Source: JAHHLP01 sp041609895 (lineage in GTDB: Bacteria > Bacteroidota > Rhodothermia > Rhodothermales > JABDKH01). Taken from it: DNA of 35,150 nt. The notes below the pieces were generated by a model. The model ran no database searches, was not told the origin of the DNA, and saw only the letters and a program-made list of their open reading frames with translations. Of this stretch, positions 16,307-24,186 are shown piece by piece; the stretch's first letter is position 1, and each line of letters starts with the position of its first letter. Location: contig JBFIPX010000011.1 in NCBI GenBank assembly GCA_041609895.1, positions 1 to 35,150 of the forward strand, in the 5' to 3' direction. A program made the position numbers and the translations under genes.

Positions 16307-18487
16307 CTAGAACGTCTGCCCAATGCTTAGGTGAAAGTTGAAGCGCCTTGAGAATCTCTTGTTATCGTTTCCCTCGAACGCATCCGTTGGTGAGAGTAAG
16401 TCGGTGTCAGAGGGGTTTAGCTTGAAGGCGATGTCGAAGCGGATGAATCCTACAGGCGTGCGATATCGGACACCGGAGCCTACCCCGAATCGGAGGTCAT
16501 CGAAACGGAAGTCGCCCTTGTCGACGATCCGGGTGCTACCGTCGGGCATACGTACCTCCCGAGCCGACACCTGACCGGCATCCATAAAAGTCGCCAGTCG
16601 CCAGCTGCTGGAAAGCCCTGGAAACGGATATCGCAGTTCAACATTCATGGCGACCTTTGCACGGCCGCCAGCCGGCTCGTACACGATTGTTTCGCTACCT
16701 GTACTCGCCGGTCGGGCAGTCTTTGCGCCAAGGAACCCGGTGTCCCAACCGCGTACGTCCGAGGCGCCGCCGGCGTAGAAGAGGATGGGGTCGAAACGAT
16801 CCTCGAAAGTGGGATCATCGGCGTCCAGCGCCTCGCGGCTCTTTCCGAGCGGCCACAGCCGGCCAAATTGCGTTCGAAGTCCAAGTGATATCTGCTTGGT
16901 AATTGGAATGAAGCCCTGCACCTCGGTTCCCAGTTTCACGTACTCGACTTCGGAGCCCAGAATGCTGCCCGCACTTTCGATATACGGCCGGATCAAATAG
17001 CCCCTTCGTGGGCTGAGGTAATTATTGAGCCAGCCAACCGTGCCGTTGAGGGAAATGACCGATTTGTTGAACAAGTCCCGGCTCTCGATATCGATGTTCT
17101 CCGCAGTCCGCGTGAACTGTAGTGAGCGTACAAAGGTGTAGGCGAGAGTGAACGGACGGAAGGCGAGGCGTTGATAGACCACGGTGGTGCTAAACCCGAA
17201 GTCCCGCCGGTTGATGCCAAGCGGTTCGTTACTCTCCTGCAGGTTCTTGTCTCGTTCGAACTGGAGAAAAGGCGACACGTTGCCCGACAAGTAAGACGAG
17301 AAGAGATAGGGTTGCCGCAGGCTGAGCGTGATATTGAACCGGCGGGGTGCGAGGTTCTCGCCTGACGTTCGAGCAAGCAGGCCGGTGGCCGCTCGTCCAC
17401 TGATGCTGAAGTTGCGGGCGCTGCCGAAGAAGTTGCGATGCCGCCATTCTGCATTTAACTCCACGCCCTCCTCCCTCGAATAACCGGTCTGACCGGTGAT
17501 AAAACGGAGCTTCGCCTCCCTAACACGATATCTGACGGTGACCGTGCTATCCGCCGGCTGCTCAGGTAGGTCCGCGAGGGCGACCCGGAAGAGGTTGAGT
17601 CCAAAGATTTCCTGTTGTCCTTGGGTAAGTCGTCGGTGGGAATACAGGTCGCCTTTACGAAACGGGAGTTCCCGCGTCAGCACCTGATCGGTTACGGACT
17701 TGTTGCCCTCCAGCAGGATCTCGGTAAATCGACCACGGGGACCCGGCTCAATGATGAAACGGACATCTGCCGTGTTGGCCGTCGAGTCGACAAGTGCGTT
17801 TGCATCGACCCGTGCAAATGCAAAGCCGTTGTCGGTCATGAAGTTGATAACACGGTCCTGAATCCGAACGCGCTCCGCATCGGTGTATCGCTGGCCCAGC
17901 TGCAGTGAGATTCGGTCCCTGAACGAAACCCAGCGGTCACGAAAGGCACCCGGAAACACACTGAGTGCATAGTCGCCGTCGCCGTCGTAAAACCCGAAGT
18001 CCTGAAGAATGAGCGGCGGCCCTTCCTCGATCGAGAAAATGACGTGGATCCGGTTGTTCGTCGTATCGAGCTGGCTTGCGGGGTAGTCGATGTCCGCGTA
18101 TAGAAATCCGTGGCTGCTGTAGTAGCGTCGGAGTCGGACAACGTCCTGTTGCAGGGTGACCGGATCGAACGGATGCTTACGAGGAGAAACGAAGGGAATG
18201 ATCCGTTTCACCTTGTCGAAGAAGCTGGGCTCGGTCGTCGCAATCTGGCTCTTCAAAACCTCCGACTCGAACGTCGATCCGCCGATGAACTTGAAAGATA
18301 TCTTGCGGACCGTCGTGTTCTTGTCGACGAGATAGAGGGGTGCCTGGCCGAACGAATTGGCAGCGCCGAGGCCCGTGACGCTCAGCAGTATCAGGATCAA
18401 GCCACTTCGCAGAGTCCGAACCACATCGGCCTGGAGGTTAGGCAGCCCGTTGACGTTGCACGCGGTTTGCACGGGAGCCTCCGTCAA
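16307..18487 (-). CDS. tamA: TamA-like outer-membrane protein (POTRA domains plus Omp85 barrel)
   Basis: An Omp85-superfamily protein of up to 726 residues. A signal peptide (LRSGLILILLSVTGLGAANSFGQA) is followed by three POTRA-like units (about 60-155, 160-250 and 252-325) and a 16-strand-type barrel (about 330-726). The barrel carries the conserved loop-6 motif DVRGWD and ends with a terminal Phe (LSIGQTF), the usual outer-membrane signal. The TTG at 18487 overlaps the stop of the preceding lipoprotein gene. A GTG at 18424 would place the signal peptide at the very N-terminus and may be the true start. No cysteine follows the signal, so it is not the lipidated TamL type. It is partnered with the tamB gene directly downstream. 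Confidence 0.92.
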   Translation of the reverse strand: MTEAPVQTACNVNGLPNLQADVVRTLRSGLILILLSVTGLGAANSFGQAPLYLVDKNTTVRKISFKFIGGSTFESEVLKSQIATTEPSFFDKVKRIIPFVSPRKHPFDPVTLQQDVVRLRRYYSSHGFLYADIDYPASQLDTTNNRIHVIFSIEEGPPLILQDFGFYDGDGDYALSVFPGAFRDRWVSFRDRISLQLGQRYTDAERVRIQDRVINFMTDNGFAFARVDANALVDSTANTADVRFIIEPGPRGRFTEILLEGNKSVTDQVLTRELPFRKGDLYSHRRLTQGQQEIFGLNLFRVALADLPEQPADSTVTVRYRVREAKLRFITGQTGYSREEGVELNAEWRHRNFFGSARNFSISGRAATGLLARTSGENLAPRRFNITLSLRQPYLFSSYLSGNVSPFLQFERDKNLQESNEPLGINRRDFGFSTTVVYQRLAFRPFTLAYTFVRSLQFTRTAENIDIESRDLFNKSVISLNGTVGWLNNYLSPRRGYLIRPYIESAGSILGSEVEYVKLGTEVQGFIPITKQISLGLRTQFGRLWPLGKSREALDADDPTFEDRFDPILFYAGGASDVRGWDTGFLGAKTARPASTGSETIVYEPAGGRAKVAMNVELRYPFPGLSSSWRLATFMDAGQVSAREVRMPDGSTRIVDKGDFRFDDLRFGVGSGVRYRTPVGFIRFDIAFKLNPSDTDLLSPTDAFEGNDNKRFSRRFNFHLSIGQTF

Positions 18488-19554
18488 CTCGACGAGGATT
18501 TCACCGTGTCGGCTGTCGACGCGTCGGCTGGCTTGGCGCCGGACGGGGCAGAGGACGCATCGTCAGACCCTTTTCTATTGAACTCGAGCTCGTCAGTGCT
18601 GTCGTCCTCTGTTTGGTCCTGGCTGGTGGCTTCGGCGTCGTCCATCCCCACCGGATCCTCAGCGGATGCCGAGTCGGCGGGTGCATCGGCCTTCCTGTCT
18701 ACACGCGGAATGGCCTCTCGTATGTGGACCGATCCGTGCTGGGTAGCCAGTTTTAGCTGACCGTTGCCGGCTCCCAATCGTGCGGTAAAACGCGCTCCCG
18801 CATTCAACGTGCCAAACTGCTCGTCGACAAACGGTAGATTCGCGGTCCGAATCTCGCCCGCCGATGTGAGAGCGTCGATGTGAACGTTGAGCGACGAGGG
18901 TATTGTTGCGACAATGTCTCCGTTCGCTGTCGTGAACTCGTAAGAGGCATTGACTGCGGGAATTGGTTGCAGCGTGTCTGCCGGCACCTCGGGAATGGAA
19001 AAGACAGCGCCGCGAACGTCGCCATTCCTGGACTGAAGCCGCACCTTGCTGGATGCGCCAATGAATCCGACGTCGCCGTTGATGGTCCGGACGTCGATGT
19101 CCTCGGCGAAGCCGTCGAGGCTGATCGCCCCGGAGGTCCAATCGATGCTCAACGGTGTGCCGGCGGGTATCTCTCCGGTCACCAGGTAGCGGCTCAGTTC
19201 CGGCTTCTCGGCAGCGAAGCGGTACCGAAATGCCAGCTCGTCGCCTTCCTCGATGATGTCCAGCCCGGCAAGATTCTCTGACGCCTCCGACGGTGAGTTT
19301 CCACGAGCCTTCCGTGTAATGCTGAGCCTGGCTACGTCGGTATCGCCGGCCCGGAGGTTGACAGCCCCCGCGTGGCCTTCCAGAATCAACTTTCTCGTGC
19401 CCGGCGAAACAACTCTTTCGACGACATCGGTGGATTCATACGCTCCGATGTAAAGCGTTCCCTCGCTCGTACGGCTGACTTCCTGCTCTTTGCAACCGAT
19501 CGTCAGGAGCAGCAGCGCGAACAGTGCTGCAGTAGAGGCAGACCGGATCTTCAT
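18484..19554 (-). CDS. DUF4097-like beta-structured lipoprotein with acidic tail, coupled to tamAB
   Basis: A 356-residue predicted lipoprotein (lipobox LTIGC, Cys21). Residues of about 45-285 are a regular run of short beta strands with the pattern of DUF4097 putative-adhesin proteins: repeated INGDVGFIG, RNGDVRGA, ANGDIVAT, SAGEIRTA and QHGSVHI, each with N/S-G-x-I/V. These are expected to stack as a right-handed beta helix. The last 70 residues (287-356) are low-complexity, rich in Asp, Glu, Ser, Ala and Thr, and probably disordered. The gene overlaps the first base codon of tamA (TTGA), which strongly suggests a common function with TamA/TamB, but no role is known to me. The ATG start is firm; 19555-19764 upstream must hold the promoter. 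Confidence 0.85.
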   Translation of the reverse strand: MKIRSASTAALFALLLLTIGCKEQEVSRTSEGTLYIGAYESTDVVERVVSPGTRKLILEGHAGAVNLRAGDTDVARLSITRKARGNSPSEASENLAGLDIIEEGDELAFRYRFAAEKPELSRYLVTGEIPAGTPLSIDWTSGAISLDGFAEDIDVRTINGDVGFIGASSKVRLQSRNGDVRGAVFSIPEVPADTLQPIPAVNASYEFTTANGDIVATIPSSLNVHIDALTSAGEIRTANLPFVDEQFGTLNAGARFTARLGAGNGQLKLATQHGSVHIREAIPRVDRKADAPADSASAEDPVGMDDAEATSQDQTEDDSTDELEFNRKGSDDASSAPSGAKPADASTADTVKSSSS

Positions 19555-19764
19555 TCGATATGTCCGTGAAATGACAGACTATAGATTGGTGAAAAGCTAA
19601 TCATGCCAGCGCTCAATAGGTTCCGTTTCAGCCTTGTCAGCTTCTGTTATTCGACGGCTATTCGCCGGTCTTGCCGCGATTCCTGCGCCCAACTCATGCT
19701 CCGAGGTAAGGACACTTACTGGTTGCCGTGCTCACTCGCGGATTTGTTTTGGACAGATACTGTG

Positions 19765-20667
19765 TTATCCGTCACTTTCACTGCGACTTCCGCGCACCCG
19801 CGACTCATGGAGCAGCACCACAATGGCGCCCATGATCAGCACAAGCCCCGAGTAGTAGGCCCAGAAGACGAAAGCGATGATCATCCCGAACGCCTCGCCT
19901 ACACCGAGACCGTCCGGCACATCGCCGCTGCCATATCGATCAAAGGCTCCGAGTCTACCGGCATAGAAAGCGAATGCCACCTTAGAAAGCTCGAATAAAA
20001 CGGCGGCGAAGAAGGCGCCTGCGGTCACACTTCGTTTGGGGGGATGAGGAAGCGGCGTGAGGTAGTATAGTTGAAAGAAGATCAGCGTTGTGATCGCCAC
20101 CGGAACGAGCAACCCGAGAATCTGCACGAATGCTCTCCATCCTGAGTCCCACCACAGGTATTCGAGATCGTAGCGCGCCAGCAGAGCGCTGCCTGAAACG
20201 TTGTAGGTTTGCAGAGCCGCGGAGATCGCTATGGTCAGCACGAATAGAACGCCGATTTGAGTCGCCATCCTCAAGTCGAAGAGATAGCCGCGCGGTATCG
20301 AACGGTGCGTGTGCCACTCTGCTGCGAAGACGTTGGCAAGTACAGCCCGAAGCGTAGAGAAGAGCGTGACGCCGGCAAAGACGAGGCCGAGGACACCAAT
20401 GATCGTCAACGCCTCGCTCGCGCTCTGAATCTTGTCAACGAACTTGAGCAGCTCGCTTCCCTGGCCAGGAGGCAGCAGCTCTCGCACGACTCGAGCCAGC
20501 GTCGGGCCCAAAAGACCTGTTCCAATGATCAACAGGGGCACAACGGATACTAACGCCTTGAAGGCTATGGCCTGCGACCAGATAAACACGTCCTTTCTCT
20601 GTAGCTGGGCCAACAGAGAGGTTGCGTAGAAGCGTACGGTCTCGACGGCATCACGCGCGATCGACAT
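19765..20667 (-). CDS. YihY/BrkB family inner-membrane protein
   Basis: A 300-residue polytopic protein of the YihY (BrkB, formerly misnamed RNase BN) family. About six hydrophobic segments are visible, beginning with SQAIAFKALVSVVPLLIIGTG. That segment corresponds to the family's conserved S/A-x-A-Y-Y-x-L-S/L-P-L-L region, here as AIAFKALVSVVPLL. Later segments include RMATQIGVLFVLTIAISA, the loop LYYLTPLPHPPKRSVTAGAFFAAVLFELSK and a final SGLVLIMGAIVVLL. Its function is unproven in general; some members are implicated in transport or serum resistance. The ATG at 20667 is 78 bp after the clpX stop. The leader between them contains two overlapping inverted repeats, annotated separately. Confidence 0.88.
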   Translation of the reverse strand: MSIARDAVETVRFYATSLLAQLQRKDVFIWSQAIAFKALVSVVPLLIIGTGLLGPTLARVVRELLPPGQGSELLKFVDKIQSASEALTIIGVLGLVFAGVTLFSTLRAVLANVFAAEWHTHRSIPRGYLFDLRMATQIGVLFVLTIAISAALQTYNVSGSALLARYDLEYLWWDSGWRAFVQILGLLVPVAITTLIFFQLYYLTPLPHPPKRSVTAGAFFAAVLFELSKVAFAFYAGRLGAFDRYGSGDVPDGLGVGEAFGMIIAFVFWAYYSGLVLIMGAIVVLLHESRVRGSRSESDG

Positions 20668-20673
20668 GCGTGC

Positions 20674-20726
20674 TCTGGTAATGATATGATCCTGGTATTA
20701 CCGGATTCAGCCGACCGCCGTCCGGT
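20674..20726 (-). promoter_or_regulatory. two mutually exclusive hairpins in the BrkB leader
   Basis: GGTAAT (20677-20682) pairs with ATTACC (20697-20702). ACCGGA (20700-20705) pairs with TCCGGT (20721-20726). The two stems share bases 20700-20705, so only one can form at a time, and the first lies just before the BrkB start codon at 20667. Stems of 6 bp are short, and the arrangement may be chance. There is no U-tract, so it is not a standard terminator for clpX. Confidence 0.25.
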
Positions 20727-20745
20727 GGCCCCAATTTAAGGGCTG

Positions 20746-22026
20746 TCAGGCTGATGCTCTGCGCTTCTCCAGGATGGGATGTTCTCCCAGCTGCACGGTG
20801 GCCGCCGTGATGCGGCAAGACTTGACGTCTGGGTGGGCGTGGATGTCGAACATCACCTCGAGCATCGTGTCTTCCATCACGGACCGTAGTCCGCGCGCTC
20901 CCGTACCTAGTTCGCGCGCCCTTGCGACCACGATGTCGATCGCATCTTCATCAAAGATGAGCTCGATGCCGTCCATCGCAAACAGCTTCTGATACTGCTT
21001 GATCAGTGCGTTCTTCGGCTTTGTGAGGATGCTCTTCATCGCAACATCAGAGAGGCCGTCGAGGGAGGCGATCACCGGGAGTCTTCCGATCAGTTCCGGA
21101 ATAAGTCCGAACCGCAGCAGGTCGTCCGGCTCGACGTGCTTGAAGATAGACGGATCCTTCTTGTCCATCTTCTTCTGAGAATGCGTCAGGAAACCAATCG
21201 AGTTGGTCGACATGCGGTGAGCGATCAGCTCTTCGAGCCCGTCGAATGCACCGCCGCAAATAAACAATATGTTGCTGGTGTCGATGTTTATCAGGCTTTG
21301 TTCGGGATGCTTGCGACCTCCCTTCGGTGGGACTCCGGCAACCGTTCCCTCGAGTATCTTGAGCAGCGCCTGCTGAACTCCTTCTCCCGACACATCGCGC
21401 GTGATTGAGGCATTGTCACTCTTTCGCGCGACCTTATCGATTTCGTCGATGTAGATGATGCCGCGTTCGGCGCGCTCCACGTTGAAGTCTGCTGCGTGTA
21501 GCAGGTGAGCGAGAATACTCTCAACGTCCTCACCCACGTAACCGGCCTCCGTGAGCGCCGTGGCGTCGGAGATTGAGAAAGGTACGTCGAGGATGCGGGC
21601 GAGCGTTCGGGCTAGAAGGGTCTTGCCGGTACCTGTCGGGCCGATTAGCATGATGTTCGACTTCTCCAGCTCGACCTCGTCATAGTCGTGCAGGTACTCC
21701 TCGGCGTCGATGCGCTTATAGTGGTTGTAGACGGCTACAGAGAGCGCTTTCTTTGCCCGCTCCTGTCCGATCACGTACTCGTCGAGTGAGCACTTGATTT
21801 CGTGGGGAGTGAGGCGTCGGCGAGCGGAGCCCCGGCGGCTCGATCCGCGACCCGACCCCACCGTGCTCTGGTACGACGCGATGTCGCTGCGGACGATTCC
21901 TGCGGCGTCGTTTATGCACCTGTCGCAGATGTAGACATCGGGCCCAGCGACCATTGAGGTGACTTCGTGGGCCGTTCTTCCACAGAAAGAACAGCGTATT
22001 ACCTCTTCGCTGCGTCTATTGCTCAT
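20746..22026 (-). CDS. clpX: ATP-dependent Clp protease ATP-binding subunit ClpX
   Basis: The AAA+ unfoldase of ClpXP, 426 residues, close to E. coli's 424. The N-terminal zinc-binding domain has Cys12, Cys15, Cys34 and Cys37. Walker A is GPTGTGKT (129-136), pore loop 1 is GYVG (162-165) and Walker B is IYIDEID (191-197). The RKH loop is GGRKHP and the ClpP-docking loop is NSIGF (IGF near 276-278). A sensor 2 GARGLR occurs near the C-terminus. A Ser/Arg/Gly-rich linker (about 53-71) separates the zinc domain from the AAA+ core. No clpP gene is adjacent. Divergent from an RNA methyltransferase gene across 208 bp. Confidence 0.98.
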   Translation of the reverse strand: MSNRRSEEVIRCSFCGRTAHEVTSMVAGPDVYICDRCINDAAGIVRSDIASYQSTVGSGRGSSRRGSARRRLTPHEIKCSLDEYVIGQERAKKALSVAVYNHYKRIDAEEYLHDYDEVELEKSNIMLIGPTGTGKTLLARTLARILDVPFSISDATALTEAGYVGEDVESILAHLLHAADFNVERAERGIIYIDEIDKVARKSDNASITRDVSGEGVQQALLKILEGTVAGVPPKGGRKHPEQSLINIDTSNILFICGGAFDGLEELIAHRMSTNSIGFLTHSQKKMDKKDPSIFKHVEPDDLLRFGLIPELIGRLPVIASLDGLSDVAMKSILTKPKNALIKQYQKLFAMDGIELIFDEDAIDIVVARARELGTGARGLRSVMEDTMLEVMFDIHAHPDVKSCRITAATVQLGEHPILEKRRASA

Positions 22027-22234
22027 TCGAAATTATCCGACGTGTCCGCCTGAAGAAATGCAACCTCAAGTGCCCGCGGCAAATGATCGGCTGTCCACAA
22101 ACCCTTGTATCGAGCGTTATTACACCTTACTTAAGCAATCGGAGGGTACGCATTGCGGCTTCATAAAGATAGTATAAAGTCCCGAAAAAATGCCGACACT
22201 CTATACCTGACGCGTGTCGTTGGTTACTACGTAA
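22027..22234. promoter_or_regulatory. divergent promoter region between clpX and the RNA methyltransferase
   Basis: Both genes start from this 208-bp gap. An AT-rich island at about 22160-22192 contrasts with the GC-rich flanks. On the minus strand it reads TATCTTTA (22164-22171), close to the Bacteroidota -7 consensus TAnnTTTG and pointing towards clpX. No clear -33 TTG sits at the right distance. I see no inverted repeat that would suggest a heat-shock (CIRCE-like) operator. Confidence 0.3.
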
Positions 22235-23251
22235 ATGACGCCCGGTAGCTCCCGAAAACTATCTTTCGCGCCTGAAGACTCAGATGCACAGCAGCAGTCC
22301 GCCGGTCTGCCGGAGGGCTTTGTCGAAAGGCTGGCTGAGATTCTTGCCGCCCCGGATCTGGGGCCGGCACTCGACTCCTTCGGCGCACCACGCAGCACAG
22401 CTTTTCGCGTAAATACGCTTGCGGCGGAGGTCGACGAGGTAGCGGACGAACTCTTGGCCGCAGGGCTTAAGCTGCGTCCAGTTAGCTGGTTGCCGTCGGC
22501 GTTCACGGTAAACGCTGAACATCGAGAGTTGCTGCTGGATTCGACCCCTTATCGCGACGGGCTCATCTACGTTCAGAACCTCTCGAGCATGATTCCGCCG
22601 CTGTCACTGGATGTCCGACCGGGGGAGGAGATTCTGGACCTGGCGGCGGCGCCCGGGAGCAAGACGCATCAGATGGCTTGTGCGATGGGTAACACGGGTA
22701 GAATCACGGCGGTGGAGGTCGTTCGCGCTCGGTACTACAAGCTTCGCGACAACATGGAAAGGCTGGGTGCGGATTGCGTTAGACCCTTCTTTCAGGACGG
22801 CACGCGCACGTGGCGTCACCGCCCCGAGTTCTTCGATAGGGTACTTCTCGATGCGCCCTGCTCGAGCGAAGGCCGCTTCCGATCGGATACTCCGGAAACA
22901 ACGAAATACTGGTCGACGCGAAAGGTATCCGAAATGGCTCGCAAGCAACGACGACTGCTCTATTCGGCCATCCGCTGCCTGAAGCCGGGCGGGTCTTTGG
23001 TCTACTCGACCTGTTCGTTCGGTCCGGAGGAGAACGAGATGGTCGTTCACAAACTCATTTCCAAATTCGCCGGTGCGGTTCGTATCGCACCGATTCCGTT
23101 GGCGCATCCCCAGTTCCGGAACGGACTGACGTCATGGAGAGGTCGCGAGTTCGACGACTCGCTGACAAAGACGCGGAGAATCGTGCCGGACGGATCAATG
23201 AACGGCTTCTTCGTGTGTCGCCTCGAGAAGGTCGAATCTACGGAGGACTAG
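22235..23251 (+). CDS. NOL1/NOP2/Sun-family RNA (cytosine-5) methyltransferase
   Basis: A 338-residue SAM-dependent m5C methyltransferase for rRNA or tRNA. The SAM-binding motif is LDLAAAPGSKT (about 134-144). The two family cysteines are in DAPCSSEGRF (Cys209) and YSTCSFGPEENE (Cys260, the nucleophile). An N-terminal PUA-less domain (about 25-120) precedes the Rossmann core. It is shorter than E. coli RsmB (429) and RsmF (479), lacking the N-terminal NusB-like domain of the first and the C-terminal extension of the second. The target base is therefore not assignable. The last 4 bases (CTAG) are shared with the stop codon of the convergent EcsC-family gene. Confidence 0.93.
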   Translation: MTPGSSRKLSFAPEDSDAQQQSAGLPEGFVERLAEILAAPDLGPALDSFGAPRSTAFRVNTLAAEVDEVADELLAAGLKLRPVSWLPSAFTVNAEHRELLLDSTPYRDGLIYVQNLSSMIPPLSLDVRPGEEILDLAAAPGSKTHQMACAMGNTGRITAVEVVRARYYKLRDNMERLGADCVRPFFQDGTRTWRHRPEFFDRVLLDAPCSSEGRFRSDTPETTKYWSTRKVSEMARKQRRLLYSAIRCLKPGGSLVYSTCSFGPEENEMVVHKLISKFAGAVRIAPIPLAHPQFRNGLTSWRGREFDDSLTKTRRIVPDGSMNGFFVCRLEKVESTED

Positions 23252-24138
23252 TCGTTCGTGCGCTCGTATTTCTCAACCAACGCGTTCCCGTACTTCTCAA
23301 TCAGGAATCGACGACGATAGAGGATTCGCGCGGTCGTACACACGCGGCTCGTGTAGTAGGCGTTGTAGGTGCCGCCGACCACGGCGCCGGTCACCGGGGC
23401 GATCTGGGCGAGCTTGGCCCGCGTCAGATGGACGCCCAGCGACTTTGAGATTCGGCTGATTGCACCGTTGAGAGCAGCCTGCTCGAGAAGTTCGAATGCC
23501 TGTTGACGCGCCAACCGATTGGTCAGGCTGATCATCGGTGACAGCGTGACGTTCTTCGCCTTCGTGCTGGGCTGCGCCACCCGGTCGAGAAGTGAGAGCG
23601 CAAAATATCGCTCGTGGCTCTCGGTGATGTCGAAGCCGTACGATGTCGCAATCTCTCCGGCAGCGCGCAGGTTCAACGCGACAAGCGCCACGATGTCGGT
23701 TGCGATGGCCGCAAGTCCCACGAACCCGGTCGCCGCGCCCTCAACGGCTGCCATATTTCGATAAAGTGACGGCAGATTCTCCGAGGCAGCGTCCGCCTCC
23801 TCAAGGTCAAGTGCGAGAATGTCTTCGAGCCGCCCGATTTCGTGCCCGCGCGCCTTGAACCTTCCGAACACCGTTGCCCGGGGTATCCAGTCCTGTGTAA
23901 TCTCGTTGATCAGGTTCAGGATGCCGCCGACAACGTTCTCAACCGTCCAGTCGAATCCGGGAATCTTTCGGAGCTGGTCTGTGGCCGCGTTGTATGCGTC
24001 GTACAGACGAGTTTTGGCCGCACCGAACCATGACTCATCGGGCTGCATCCACTCATGAATGGCGCGGATCGCATCACGCTCATAGTCGGATGGCGATCGT
24101 ACGGCCGGAACGGCATCAAGATTGATTTCTGCCTTCAT
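23248..24138 (-). CDS. EcsC family protein
   Basis: A 296-residue protein of the EcsC family. Recognisable parts are the amphipathic first third (DYERDAIRAIHEWM...TRLYDAYNAATDQLRKIPGFDW), a glycine/alanine-rich hydrophobic stretch (AAVEGAATGFVGLAAIATDIVALVALNLRAAGEIATSYGFD), and the C-terminal APVTGAVVGGTYNAYYTSRVCTTAR. The family is named after EcsC of Bacillus subtilis, encoded next to the EcsAB ABC transporter, but its own biochemical role is not established. It follows the porin gene by 48 bp and is likely last in the phosphofructokinase-kinase-porin transcript. Confidence 0.88.
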   Translation of the reverse strand: MKAEINLDAVPAVRSPSDYERDAIRAIHEWMQPDESWFGAAKTRLYDAYNAATDQLRKIPGFDWTVENVVGGILNLINEITQDWIPRATVFGRFKARGHEIGRLEDILALDLEEADAASENLPSLYRNMAAVEGAATGFVGLAAIATDIVALVALNLRAAGEIATSYGFDITESHERYFALSLLDRVAQPSTKAKNVTLSPMISLTNRLARQQAFELLEQAALNGAISRISKSLGVHLTRAKLAQIAPVTGAVVGGTYNAYYTSRVCTTARILYRRRFLIEKYGNALVEKYERTND

Positions 24139-24186
24139 ATACGCGCTTTACGTGCGAATCCGGCAAAGGCTTCATCCACCCGTTCA

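Noticed and set aside
18110..18760. 216-codon plus-strand open frame across the tamA/lipoprotein junction
   Set aside because: Antisense to the signal peptide and acidic tail coding regions; its own Ser-rich C-terminus mirrors the low-complexity tail on the other strand.
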